DNA of 64,000 nucleotides, from assembly GCF_901709675.1 (NCBI RefSeq), contig NC_051095.1:8397956-8461955 (forward strand), in the 5' to 3' direction. Below, piece by piece: positions 1 to 11,772 of this stretch (within the stretch, counting starts at the first letter, position 1; the number at the start of each line of letters is the position of its first letter). The notes beneath the pieces were generated by a model. That model was not told the DNA's origin. It ran no database searches and saw only the letters and a program-made list of their open reading frames with translations. The position numbers and the translations under genes are program-made. The stretch is from Syngnathus acus (lineage: Eukaryota > Chordata > Actinopteri > Syngnathiformes > Syngnathidae).

Positions 1-677
1 TAGCATCTCTAGACTTTTATATCGCTCTTAAAATTCTGCTTCAATCTTTATTCTGTGGCTAACTGAGACTGATTGTTTTCCCACTCAATCCACAGAATGA
101 ATATGGCTTGATGCTAAAACAACTGTTGCAAAAATTGAATTACTTAAAATTTTTGCCCTTGCAAAAATTAAACTCTTGCTCCCGCAGATACAGCTCCTCA
201 CTTACAATTTTGCACAACAAAGTCATATAGGGTCATATGATAATAAAACTTTTTTGTTGTTTTTGTGCTATAAAGCTCAGTTCAGTATCCGCCGGTTCAG
301 ATTGCACTGTTGCAAAAAGCACATACAGTAGGCAGTAAATGCTATCCTTGCAGAAAAACCACACACAACAAAAACATTCCAGTGGAAGGAGACGAGGTGC
401 TGAGCTCTCAGGAACGCTAGCAGGGGTAGGGCATTTAGAGGTCTGGATGTTACTTATTCATGTCTGAAAAAAATTATTTTAATACTAAATCCAAGCAGAA
501 ATAAACAGGGTTGACATTTCAGCATCTCAACAGCTTGATATATTCCAATAATGTCTGTATTTGTGTGCTTTGTATCAGCACAGTTGACTGTAAAAATCTC
601 TTGGTCATAATTATGTAGTAACAGACCTTACTAAACGTTTATAACCCCTTGTCTATGACATAGTGCATTTTTTAGAG
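1..677. other. AT-rich intergenic DNA, no gene seen
   Basis: No coding region, RNA gene or recognisable element could be supported here. The sequence is AT-rich with scattered short T and A runs. Confidence 0.5.
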
Positions 678-1120
678 CAGGGGTTCTCAAACTTTTTGGG
701 TCCGGCAACCCCTTACAGGGACACCCCCCCCCCTCAACCTACTACTAATGAAAAATAACTAAAATAGCTTAATTCAATTTAACAGGAGGTGGTTGTTTTA
801 ACTATTTAAAGCACTTTGAGTCATATTTTATTCTCATGGAACTTGTATGGTCAGGGTTAGGAAAATATGTTCTGGAAAATGTCTTTGTTCTGGACTGTGG
901 ACTACAAAAGGAAGGTGCTGTATTTTTGAAAGTAAATGTCTTGAGGCACGCTGAAGTCTAAAATGTTTTCATAATTGGCCTGAAGCTGAGGTGGGCAGAA
1001 GTAATCGATTTGTTTTGTCAACGTTATTGCCGTTTTTGTTTATTGTTTTTAGTTTGCAGACCCCCAAGTAATATCTTGCTGACCCTCATGGGTCCGGAGA
1101 CCCTAGTTTGAGAACCACTG
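678..1120. mobile_element. short non-autonomous hAT element (MITE-like)
   Basis: The left end reads CAGGGGTTCTCAAACTTTTT. The right end, read on the other strand, starts CAGTGGTTCTCAAACT, giving terminal inverted repeats of about 16 bp typical of hAT/Charlie elements. The flanking 8-mers ttttagag (670-677) and ccttagcc (1121-1128) share a TTAG core and could be a decayed 8-bp target duplication. The 443-bp body has no transposase frame, so it would have been moved by an enzyme from elsewhere. Confidence 0.8.
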
Positions 1121-1474
1121 CCTTAGCCATGTACTGTGTATGTGTTGTGATTGCTGCTGCAGATACATTGTACTACTGTAGCCTCAACAAATCTTTTTTG
1201 CTGCTACACCATTTGTGCCCTTTAATAATGTCCTTGTAGAAAAACAATACAGGTCTATGTCATACTTGTTGAATAAATCAACTCCGTGTCCGAGTGTACA
1301 ATATACTGCATCCAATGTATTGGAAGTGATACAACCATCATGTTACAGATGTTATTAAAGGAATCGTCTTATTTTTCATATAAAGCTCTGGTATTTGTCT
1401 CGTTTTACGGTAATGGAAGTCAAACAGGATTATTTTCATGACATTGTCATCCTGCTAGTTGGTGACAGAGAATT

Positions 1475-1491
1475 GTGTGCGTGTGTGTGTG

Positions 1492-1533
<42 letters not shown>
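1475..1533. repeat. (GT)n microsatellite
   Basis: An almost uninterrupted GT dinucleotide run with two GC interruptions. The short frames with runs of C and V across it are artefacts of this repeat. Confidence 0.95.
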
Positions 1534-1535
<2 letters not shown>

Positions 1536-1779
1536 GAGACACAATATTATTGCCTCTCCTCCTCTTATCTATTCTGCTGAGTCAGAAGCTGCCCGAGGAC
1601 AAACTGAACACAGTCAATATGGACATAAGCAAAATAGTCCAATTTCATTTTGTTGTACTTACAAAAAAATGAAAACTGCTATTTTATGACATTTTGGTAA
1701 CTCATTGATATTTCAGAATTTTTGCCCATGCATAGCTGCTGTTCACTACCAGTCAGGGTTTCATTATTTATTTGCGAAA

Positions 1780-2110
1780 TTAAAATTTGTTTCCTATATT
1801 TATCCACCAAATAAAACCATTCCAACTTTCAAATCATTCAGGATGTCCACGGAATTGTTTACCAAATTCTTCAAATTCCCACATTTTCACAAGTACTAAT
1901 CTAAGAGATGTTTTCGAAACAGCCCCCTTCCTTGCATAATTCTCAACCATTCCGACTTGAAACTGTTCAGCTCATTCAGGACAAACAGAGTACTATTTGT
2001 CACATTCCTGAAATTCTTCCAATGGAATTCTCAATTTTGGCTGCATTTTACACATCTGCTAATTATGCTCTATTTTAGTTCAACGTCAACTCTTCATCAT
2101 TCACATGCAA
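1780..2110. repeat. degenerate interspersed repeat with internal near-duplication
   Basis: Two adjacent stretches, near 1817 and near 1948, both begin accattcc and both run through cattcagga into similar AT-rich text. This suggests an old internally duplicated element. A related-looking stretch may lie in opposite orientation near 40550-40650. The family was not identified. Confidence 0.3.
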
Positions 2111-2549
2111 TTTGTACAGAAACTTTATATATATATATGTTCGTTATTGTGCTTGTTGCCGCACTGTATTACTTTTGTAGCCACCGTGCAAACTTCAACT
2201 GATGAGCATGTATGATGTTCTGGTTGTTGTTATTGTTAATTAATAATAAAATAGAGGAGTGACGTCGGAGATAGGAGAGGATCACTGCTGGCAACAAATC
2301 TGTCTGTCTGCATGGAAAGGGCATCATTCCAGTACTATATATAGCTGCTGGATGAGGGAGACGGGGAGTGAAAGAGACAGAGTGAGTCATGCATCGAGAA
2401 AAAAAGGATGTCTTTATTTCTTCTTTTTTTACCCAGCCTTCTACTGTGCTGAAACCAATGAAATAATTACAGTGAGGGAAATAATTATTTGACTGACCAT
2501 GCTGAAAATGTAAGGGATTAACAGTCTGTATTTATTGCAATGGTTTACT

Positions 2550-3080
2550 CAGCAAACATATAAAGTCTACACCCCCCCTGTTCATATACTGTTTTTTTAA
2601 TAACCCGTGTCACTTCATTGATTTAAAAAAAAAAATAATTCTTTGAAACAGTAAGTACTAATAAAAAAAAAATTAAACAATGTGGCTGCACAAAGTGTGC
2701 ACACCTTTTAAAAACTGGGATGTAGTGACGGTGTTAAGAATAGACCAATTACTTCAGTTCTTATTATGTTAAATTGAAGTCAGAACACACCTGTCATTTC
2801 ATTCCTCAAAATCATTTTCAGCTCTTCTAGTAGGCTTTTCATGGCATTTGCAGGTTTTGTTTTAACAACACTGGCTGCTGCTTTGAACAGCTCAGAATTA
2901 CCTCCACCCAGTTCCAACTAAACAAAAATAGCCCCAAAGATTGATATTGCCAGGTTTCACTCTGGGTAAGGTGAAGATTCTGGTTCTGTTTGCACCAAAC
3001 ATACCTAACGGGGGAAAAAAAGTTCAACCTTCGTTTCATCGGACCATCAAAAAAATCTCATGTGAGAACATGTCTATAGA
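2550..3080. mobile_element. rearranged Tc1/mariner-like transposon relic
   Basis: The left part (about 2550-2860) resembles the 5' terminal non-coding region of fish Tc1-like elements. It has a terminal stretch reading AAAGTCTACACCCC, then tgtgcacacc, then GCTCTTCTAGTAGGCTTTTC. From about 2865 the sequence continues on the minus strand as a transposase fragment. The minus-strand frame at 3039-2839 contains LNFFSPVRYVWCKQN, close to the Tc1 transposase block around the ELFG and RYVW residues. The element therefore carries an inverted internal piece, lacks most of the transposase and is dead. Boundaries are approximate. Confidence 0.65.
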
Positions 3081-5100
3081 GATGGTTAGAAAATGGATGA
3101 ATGGGGGTTCCTGTCTGCTGACAGTTTTTTATAACACCTATCGTACTATGTTAAACAAAATGGTGGCTACCGTATATGTTTGGAAAAAAAACTAGCGTTT
3201 TTTTTTCTGTCTGTGGAAATGGTGAAATCTCATTTCCCATCCTTGCTGCCCGACCACGAGAACTCAAGGTCGCCGTCCTTCGACGGACCGTGACGGATGG
3301 GGCCCGTGTTTGTGTTGGAGATAATGCTGTTAGTTTGTTCTGTCAATTAGAAAAAAATGTCCTTTGTGCTCACAGACGACGTTTCCTGCTTGCTCAACTA
3401 ACGCTACGTACACAAGCGGCGTTTCTGCTCACTGTTATCATTACATCACAAACTTGATTTCGCTCTCTCTTTGTGGCTCTTTCATACAAACACGCACACA
3501 CACAAATGTATATGGGAGCATTGATAGCATCAGACAACACACACTTGCAGGCCAGATAACACGAGTTACCTGCTTCAACACAGCTGCTACTACAAACCAG
3601 GGGCATGGAAATCATGGCGGGAGTATGTTCGCAAAATATGACAGCAAAGTGGAAAAATACAGGCAGGAAAGCAGAGAGGGCCAAGAGATGCACAAACAGC
3701 AAAGCGGATGAGAGAGCCAGGCTGTAGAGCATGTAAGTGAGACGAGGTGTCATGATGGTCAGGATACGATATTAAGAAATTATCAGTCTCAAATCTTGTG
3801 ATTGTGGTAGTCGTAAGAATATCGTATCAGTCAAAAATGCATGAAAAATACGGGAATCAAGATGTGATCCCCTCGCAGTCAAAAGATGTCAGGAAGACAA
3901 AATGGGTTCCAAAATGTATGGTCAGGTGACAACTCTTGTCACCTTTCTTCCGTGGTCATGAGAATATAATGCGTGCCTCAAAGTACACGTCAAGAACTTT
4001 TTCAGAAATCTGAATGCAATTGGGACCTTCAGTCACCAAGAAAACAGTTTGGACTGAACTCGTGGGCCTTCCGAACAAAACACATGTACAGACACGCCTT
4101 AAGTTTGCTAGTGTATATCTGAATGTCTTAGAGAAGACTTGGGAGGGAAAAAAACAAAACCAAATGAAACCAAAGTTGAGTCATTTGGAACCAACTCAAC
4201 CCACCGTGTTTGTAGGATGACAAAATATGAGTGTGACTCAAAGCATACCACAGTCAAGTATCATGGTGGGAAGTGTGAACAATGTTTGTGAACTTTTCCG
4301 GAGAAGGATACAGGGAGGTATACAGGTGAAGGGGAGCGTGGCTGAGGGGGTCTACAAGGTAAATCAGGTGAGGGCATATTTGTGGTCCGGGCATGCGTGC
4401 TCAAGTCCAACAGAGGATGCAGGTACCACTATAGAAGACATCAGAGAGCCTATGGCTTGCTATCTGTCACGTCATTATATACATTTGACTGTAAGTGGAG
4501 ACAGCAGACAATCACAATTCTCAGTCAGTCTACTTATAGTATTTTATTCAACCAAATCCAAGTGATTCTCATTAGGCTCCAAATTCAAAATCCTTCTGGT
4601 TCTTATGTTTTCGTCAAAAAAGCCCAACGTGCTTAAATCCTTGAGTAAAAAGTATTAACATTATTAAAACTTTTTTCCACAAATAATTGTTTTTATTTTT
4701 ATAAAATACAATAAAATTGGACATTTTTTGGAATTGTTCATTTTATACTGATACAAAAGTTTTTAATTTGTGTTTTTAATGTTCACGATACATGATATTT
4801 ATAGATGATATTTGTATATGTTCATCATTTGTCATTCTGATTATTTTGTATTCATCATGCAAAAATGTTGGATTTTATTTAAAAACAATATCCGTTCTTT
4901 TTTAAACAAGCATTCTTGACTGATCCTTGATAGTATCTATTATTCAGCCTCTTGAAGCATTCGTTAAAAAGTTCCACCTTCATGATTATGTAAAGGTTAT
5001 AATTTCGTTTTTTTTTTAAATATATACAACACCAAAATTGAAATGATTTCATCAAATGACGTCGCTGCTACAAAGCTTTTGGTCAACAGTTACAACACCA
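3081..5100. other. intergenic DNA, no gene seen
   Basis: Open frames here are short (at most 119 codons) and show no recognisable domain or splice-site-supported exon. The stretch 4650-5050 is strongly AT-rich. Confidence 0.5.
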
Positions 5101-5180
5101 TAAAGGTAAACGTGAATGGTGTGGCGGCCTCTAGTGGCAAGCATCTCTCATTACGTGGGATTTGGACGTCAACGTGGCAG

Positions 5181-5200
5181 TGACGTCAAAACCGGAAATG
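5181..5200 (+). promoter_or_regulatory. stx5a promoter elements: CRE palindrome and ETS-like site
   Basis: A perfect 8-bp cAMP-response palindrome TGACGTCA (5181-5188) is followed at once by the ETS-type site ACCGGAAATG (5191-5200). A further GACGTC lies near 5058. They sit just upstream of the inferred non-coding first exon of stx5a, which ends at 5294. CREB/ATF-family and ETS control is an inference from these motifs. Confidence 0.5.
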
Positions 5201-5209
5201 CCTCGCATC

Positions 5210-5294
5210 GTCACTTTAACGGAGCGTCGTCCACTTGTTATTCTTCGCCTTTACCACTAACTTCGAGCGGAACATGGTGTAGCTTTGACCACAA
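5210..5294 (+). other. stx5a: stx5a non-coding exon 1 (5' leader, start approximate)
   Basis: A strong donor (acaa then GTAAGT) at 5295 ends a probable leader exon downstream of the CRE/ETS cluster. A two-codon upstream frame, ATG GTG TAG, lies at 5274-5282. Joining this exon to the next one (acceptor near 5761-5766) gave no in-frame N-terminal extension, so the longer ER-retained form known for mammalian syntaxin-5 is not evident here. The transcription start is not determined. Confidence 0.5.
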
Positions 5295-5854
5295 GTAAGT
5301 CACGATTGATTTATGTTTAGAATTCCACGCGTGTTATTTAATGCTAGCGGGATATATATATATTCGATGAAATGAGTGTGTAGTGAATACCAAATACATA
5401 GATGATACGAAGCTACTTGTTAGCATTTTGATGCTAACGCTAGCCTTAGTTGGCTAGGCTGCGATCAGCTGTGTCGCCAGCAACGGCCTTCGAGTTGAAA
5501 GACTCACTGATCATCACTTCAGACTAACTTGAGCATTATGTTTTTGTAGCTCTAAAATACCTGGTTTCTTTGGATTTTGTATTTCTGGTGTTGATTAAGG
5601 TAGACCGGTTGCAAGCTAAAGGCTAAACATTTATAATCAGCTTTTTAGTTGGCACCATGACGCACGGCCACGTCTCATAAACAGAACGAGTTTGTGGCAC
5701 AACGGTTTTTCTTTTCTTTTTTAAATGGACGTTTCTTATTAATTTTGTTTGTCTCCGCAAGCCAGTCCAACGACGAGGACGTCGCTGCTATCCAGGAGCT
5801 GTTAAGCCACCGACCTCGAAGCCGGCTGGTGCTGAGCGTTTTACCGGCAACAAG

Positions 5855-8800
5855 ATGACGTGCCGCGACCGGACCATCGAGTTCCAGTCGGCCTGCAAAT
5901 CTCTCCAAGGCAGACAGGTTGGTTCACAAAACGCCTTTTAATTAACTGTACACTTGCTGTATAATTGTCAAAGTGTATTTTCACTGTAACTTCTAGTTTT
6001 GGTTCCTTGTTGACTTCTATTTTCGTCCTTTTTTTTTTAAGAATTGAGTTTACACGAAGCAGTGTTGAAATCACCCTGAGAAGAAAACAATTACATGGCG
6101 AAATAAAAATGTTATTTTTAAAGTAAATTAAAAAACACTGTCAATAGCATCTGTGGAATCTTGCATTGTGTTAGCAATGAGATAAAGGACTTTGGTTATA
6201 ATAATGAATATGTCATCTTTGTTTTATATGTAGTTTGACAGTAAAGTTGACCTGGGAGTGTCAGTACAGCAAACAGCTTGGAGCTAGCTAGCACTTGGCC
6301 TCGCTTGAAGAATCTTGACAAGCTGACACTACTTGTTGGCTGCCATCATCTGACGCTCATTAAAAAAAAAAAAAAAAATTGCTCAAGATTAAAGCCTCTG
6401 AGCAATGGTTCGCATCTCAAAACTCTGAAATATCTTTGAGGAAATGACTTGTATATCTTAGTGGTTTACTGTAAATTGTATTATGGGGTAAAGTAGTCAT
6501 GTTATAAGATCTTGCATACTATATTTTCAAGATTGAAGACAATTTTTCCCCAAAAATATTAGTATAATGTCAAACGGTTATTTTTAAATAAACTTAGTTT
6601 CGAGATTAAAATTGTCAATAGAGTTGTATATTGTTTAAGGTATGGCTGCAACTAATGATTATATTTTGCTCCGACTTTTTTGGTGTTCATTTTTTTGTGT
6701 TGCCGATAGAATGGAGTGCAGCCCAGTAAACCAGCTCTCAACGCTCTCAGGCAGCGTAGTGACTTTACAGTCATGGCCAAGTAAGTACATCACATTTGGC
6801 TGCCTCAAATGCTCCTACCCTGTTTTTTGAAGGGGTTGCTTGGTGACATCATGTTGGGGGGGGGGGGGGGGGGGTATTTGGGCCACACTGGAAAGAAAAT
6901 AACCCTGCAAGAGCACTTTTGTTGACCCCCCCCCATCATCCATCCAGAAATGTTGTTTTGACATTCACATGCTCAAATTTCCACCAAAACAAGTTGTAAT
7001 TATGTGTGTATAAAGTTGTGTGATTTTCAAAATAGTCTTACTTTTATGAGAAAAAACGTATATTTAAAAGAAAGTCACAGTAATACAAGAAAATAGTTTT
7101 CAAATGGTGATTAATTTGTTGTTAATTTGTTTTTTTTAACCTTGCAGGAGAATTGGCAAAGACCTGAGCAATACGTTTGCCAAGCTGGAAAAACTTACAA
7201 TTTGTAAGCTACTTTCATTGCATTCCTGCCTAGTAGGTATTTGTTAGCGATGTGTATTTGCTGATACTTCATGTTTTTGTTCTGCAGTGGCCAAAAGAAA
7301 ATCGCTATTTGATGACAAGGCGGTGGAGATTGAGGAGCTCACATATATCATTAAACAAGTATGTGAACAACATCTACTTTTGCGATATGCGTATTATTCC
7401 CGTGATATTCTTTAAAGTTTTAATCAAATGTTTTGCAGGACATTAATAGCCTAAACAAACAGATAGCACAGCTGCAAGAGTTGATCAGGTCACGCGGAGC
7501 GCCAGGAGGCAAACATATCCAAACCCACTCCACCACCATTGTGGTCTCTTTACAGGTACCATCACACTCATTGTGCATTATGCTACTACATACCCACTAA
7601 TACACACTGTTTTATTCTTTTCACAATTATTTTAGTAGGGGCACCAAATGCAAAACATGCAACAAGTGCCTATATTGTGCTAAATGGTAATGGTTTTGAA
7701 TGATAGATGTAAAAAAAGAGAAAATGATACAATAAATGAAATATTTTCAAAATTGAAGAAACAGTGTGTACAATGAAATAAAATGAAGTATCTCATAGTA
7801 ATGCGGTATTATTATTATTTTTATTATTTTTCCTCTTAGATAATTGAAACCTGCCCTTTTTGCTCATTTAATTTATCAACTGCATTTTGCACACCCTTGT
7901 TTGACTTTCTATGCATGTAGTTGTACCTTTTATTGCTGGTGTTCAACATTTTTAGGCTGAATGATTTGAATCAGACTTGCATAAAAAGAGAACATGAGTT
8001 TTCCTAAATATTTCCTAAATATCCTAAAATATGTTTTCCTCCTCACCAGTCAAAACTAGCCTCAATGTCCAATGACTTCAAGTCAGTCCTTGAAGTCAGA
8101 ACAGAGGTGAGTAAAGGCTTGTGCTCTGATAGAACGTGGCATCTTCTGAAGCAATGTGCGCCATCTTAAGCGCGTTCCTTGCGGTTTGCGTGCAGAACCT
8201 GAAGCAGCAGCGCAGCAGGAGAGAGCAATTCTCCCAGCCTCCTGCCGCATCGTCTCCGCTCATGGCCAATAATTTCAGTAAGTTCACTTCTGTTTTTTTT
8301 TCCTCCCCGTTTGCCTACACTACTACACACATACTCTGTGTTTGTGTGTGAGAGACTGCTCTCCAATGACATTCACAAGTAAGTTGTGGCACAGAGGGTG
8401 TAAATGATATAGCATGCTCCTGCTCACTCTCAGGGATGGGCCAACTGCTCCGCGGCAGCATTTGATTTTTTTAAACGGACGGATGGCTTAGGTCATTCAT
8501 AGATAAAGCAAAATGTGCGTGTAAAAATGGTTCATTCGAGTAATAAAATGATCAGTTTAAAATGTATTATATGAAACAAGTTGTAATTATGTATAGATTT
8601 TTGTGAGAATACTAACTCTTACTTAATGTCAATTTATTTGAGAACCCAAGAAAGGTTAGGGTACATGACAAGATTCATTCATCGCTTGTCAAGCAATCAT
8701 GAGACCAGCTAAACTCAGATCATTTAGAGATTTTTGTGAGAACACTATAATAAAGATTAATAATAATAAAATGTGTCAGCCCAAAATACTTAGTAACTGC

Positions 8801-10107
8801 TATTTCAACCATTAAAACATTTGTTTTAATTCCAGAATACAAGTAAAAAGTATTACTTCGCTACTGTAATCAAGAAACAGTAACGCGTTCATTACTTTTT
8901 TGTTTTTGCAATTTGTGCTAAAGAACTTCTACATTCCGGTTTGTGAACAATTAGAGAAACAAAACTGTGCCCAAGATTTAAAATCTATATACATTTCTTA
9001 TATACAGTATCCGTGTAGTGATGGTATTGTATCAGTAATGCTGCATTTTCCTTGAAATGCCACGAGGACTTGCAATGCGTTTTACTTTTAGTGCCAGTGT
9101 GCTTATGGGGAAAACCCCAGCTATGAATGACTCCCTGTATTTGGTCCTCTAGTAATGCAAAAATGAAAACATATTTTAGGGAGCCGCAAAAAAGGGGCCC
9201 AGGAGCCGCATGCAGCTCGCGAGCCGCGCAATGACTACCAGGGCTTTACAACCTCAAATGTAAAAGGTATTTCCCTGGAACGCTTGCCTTTCCTCAGAGT
9301 GTTTATCATAATAAGCCCGCCCCTTTATACTGCTTTGCCTGCCTGCCTGCCTCTGTGTGTGTCTGAAAGTGAGCTCTTTGAACCTTTGTCCTGTCTTTTT
9401 TGCACTCTCCCCCTGCAGAGAGTTCGGTCCTGATGCAGGACGAGTCCCGGAGCCTGGGCGACGTGGCCATCGACATGGACTCTCAGGCCAACCCCCTCCA
9501 GCTCCAGCTCATTGATGATCAGGTTGGTTTACCTCGCATGCAACAAGTGTGGGAGCAGGCTTTGCTATGTAATTGCAAAAAAAAAAAAAAAAATTGTTGT
9601 GTTTAACAAAAATGTCACGTGTTTTCTCAGGACTCGTACATTCAAAGCCGCGCGGACACCATGCAAAACATTGAGAGCACCATTGTGGAACTGGGCTCCA
9701 TATTCCAACAGTTGGCACACATGGTCAAAGAGCAGGAGGAGACCATTCAGAGGTTTGTCCAACGCAATCGCACATTTTCTAAATCACTTTAGATGAGAGG
9801 AGGGGTCGCCAGTCAGTGAACCTAACATGCACGTCATTACTTTTTGCAGAAACTGTCAATCATTGTGGCCAAAATCAATCATGTCACATGTAATTGACAA
9901 GCTTAATTCAGCGATTTGAAGATATTTTTGTTGCACCTTTTTCTCAGGATCGACTCAAACGTGGAGGACACACAGCTGAACGTGGAGGCGGCACACTCAG
10001 AGATCCTCAAGTACTTCCAGTCAGTGTCGTCCAACCGCTGGCTGATGATCAAAATCTTCCTCGTCCTGGTTGTCTTCTTCATCATTTTTGTCGTCTTCTT
10101 CGCGTGA
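5855..10107 (+). CDS. stx5a: syntaxin-5 (Golgi Qa-SNARE), ten coding exons
   Basis: Target-membrane SNARE for ER-to-Golgi and intra-Golgi vesicle fusion. Coding exons: 5855-5917, 6710-6780, 7148-7203, 7288-7358, 7439-7555, 8050-8106, 8196-8277, 9419-9522, 9631-9752, 9948-10107. All introns are GT-AG and all phases join. The result is 903 nt, 300 aa; the human short form is 301 aa. The N-terminus MTCRDRTIEFQSACKS matches the syntaxin-5 N-peptide that binds the SM protein SCFD1/Sly1. The block from KRKSLFDDKAVEIEE through the DFKSVLEVRTE region is nearly identical to mammals. The SNARE motif spans about residues 208-270, with the zero-layer glutamine at about Q242. A C-terminal membrane anchor rich in V, F and I ends in VVFFA. 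The start is chosen because it gives the conserved N-terminus. The gene is convergent with the rd3 gene. Confidence 0.96.
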
Positions 10108-10930
10108 GGAAGAAAGATGTGCAAAGACTGCGAAAGAAGGTAGACATTTTGTGAAGGATGGACCTTCAAATGCAAGCTTGGGAATCCCACCGAAGGAATG
10201 CGAACTTTTAATCTCACTGAGGAGCAGAAAACTTTTTCCAAGTGTGAGAGCAGATGTTATCTTCAAGCCCCATTTTTATAGTGAGTGAATTAAAAGCCGT
10301 TCTGAATTGTATTTTGACCAATTATTCATAAACGTTTATGGCTATAATTTAATAGTTTGATTCTGCAAACTGTCTTTCAATTTTGATTTTTTGTTCATGT
10401 TCTTTTTTGTTCTTCTGTAATTTAATTCAAAGCCAAACTGTAAGCATGCTTCAAGGTTCCTTCCCCCCTCACCGAACTCGCCAAGCTTGACTTATTGAAG
10501 TGAACTCTGTTCTGTTTTTTTTTTAATTTGCCAAATGTGAGTGAGAACATCTGCGGCCCTAGGCGAACTCTGCTGACTGACCGGAGCTGGTCGAAAGTAG
10601 TCGAGACAGGTTACGAAACAAATGGAACATTTACCTGAATGGTTTCCTTCAGTTCATCAGCACTTATGAAGGGTTTTGTTTTTTACCTGGAAGTGTCTGT
10701 TGATATTTTTTTGCACACGCACGCTCACTCTCGGAATCCTCACAATGTACAGAACGTTATTTAAATGACCAATTTCTAAGAAGAAACAAAACATTCTTCC
10801 ACTTGTCCCCCCCCCCTCCGGCTTTTCTCTTTTTAGATTGCCTTGCCTTCAGTGTACAAAGTGCAAATAGTGACGAAAGAACGAATGGTGTATTGATCAG
10901 AAAGTGCATAATAAAACTATAATGAGGTGC
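10108..10930 (+). other. stx5a: stx5a 3' untranslated region with poly(A) signal
   Basis: No further coding sequence follows the stop. A canonical AATAAA lies at 10910-10915, about 800 bases downstream, and is the first good cleavage signal on this strand. Confidence 0.65.
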
Positions 10931-11772
10931 TGGCATTTATGGGATTTTCTTTTGGGGTAAGAAGATTAGTCAGCTTTGATATAATTAGACAGGTAATGCC
11001 TTTCTAATTACCACACATGATTTTGTTATTTTAGTTGTAATGAAACTTAGCTGCCAAGTATTAAGTTTTATTCAATTGAAAAACCTGACTAAGCAGAAAT
11101 GATGATACTGGATTCCAAAGTTGCTTACACGACACAGCAAAATTTTATTGCGGTAAAATTGTCTTTATAGATATGAACCCATACATTTTTGGGACTGTTT
11201 ATTCTAATAAAATATTACAAATTAAAAGCTTTGTTGTGACTGACTAAACATTTCATATGATCAGATCCTGATCAACAGCAAATTTTAATCAGAAATGGCT
11301 GTGTCTCAAAAAGTATATTTGAGACTACTTTAAAAAAGTTTTGAGATATACTTTTAAAAAAAAAAAGAACATTGTTTGATTTGACCACTTGTTGCAATTT
11401 ATAGCTATCTTTCAGAAAAACAAATACACCTGTTGCTGAACCTAACCCTTAATTCATAAATATTGTTTTAATACATTATTATCATACAAACTTGCCATGC
11501 TAGAGAAAGAAATGGCAGATTCCTAATCAGTGCAAAAAAATCATTTAAAAAGGTTTACTTCTCTGGTTTAAAAAAAAAAGTAGTAAAAATGTAATGGTAA
11601 GTGCCAATTATTCATAAATATAAAACCTGCTACGCGTCTTATTTCTTCACACATCTAGAGTCCTACACACACTGTGTGTTTTTAGAATTGTCTGACCCTA
11701 ACCTAATCATAACCTACTTACAGACCCTAACCAGTTTTGATCCTATCTTCATTTTCCTCATCTTCATCATCC
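10931..11772. other. AT-rich gap between convergent stx5a and rd3-family gene
   Basis: No coding exon is seen. The region probably contains the 3' untranslated end of the minus-strand rd3-family gene. Confidence 0.5.

Noticed and set aside
3394-3753. 119-codon minus-strand frame with hydrophobic N-terminus
   Set aside because: No family resemblance, no promoter or splice support, and it overlaps unremarkable intergenic DNA.
5116-5293. Frame from ATG 5116 as an N-terminal extension of stx5a
   Set aside because: Its phase does not join the coding frame at either candidate acceptor of the next exon, and it lacks the RKR-type extension of mammalian syntaxin-5.
8431-9235. Possible hAT element in stx5a intron 8, starting cagggatgggccaactg and with agccgc-rich text near 9190-9230
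   Set aside because: No matching right terminal repeat or 8-bp target duplication could be found.
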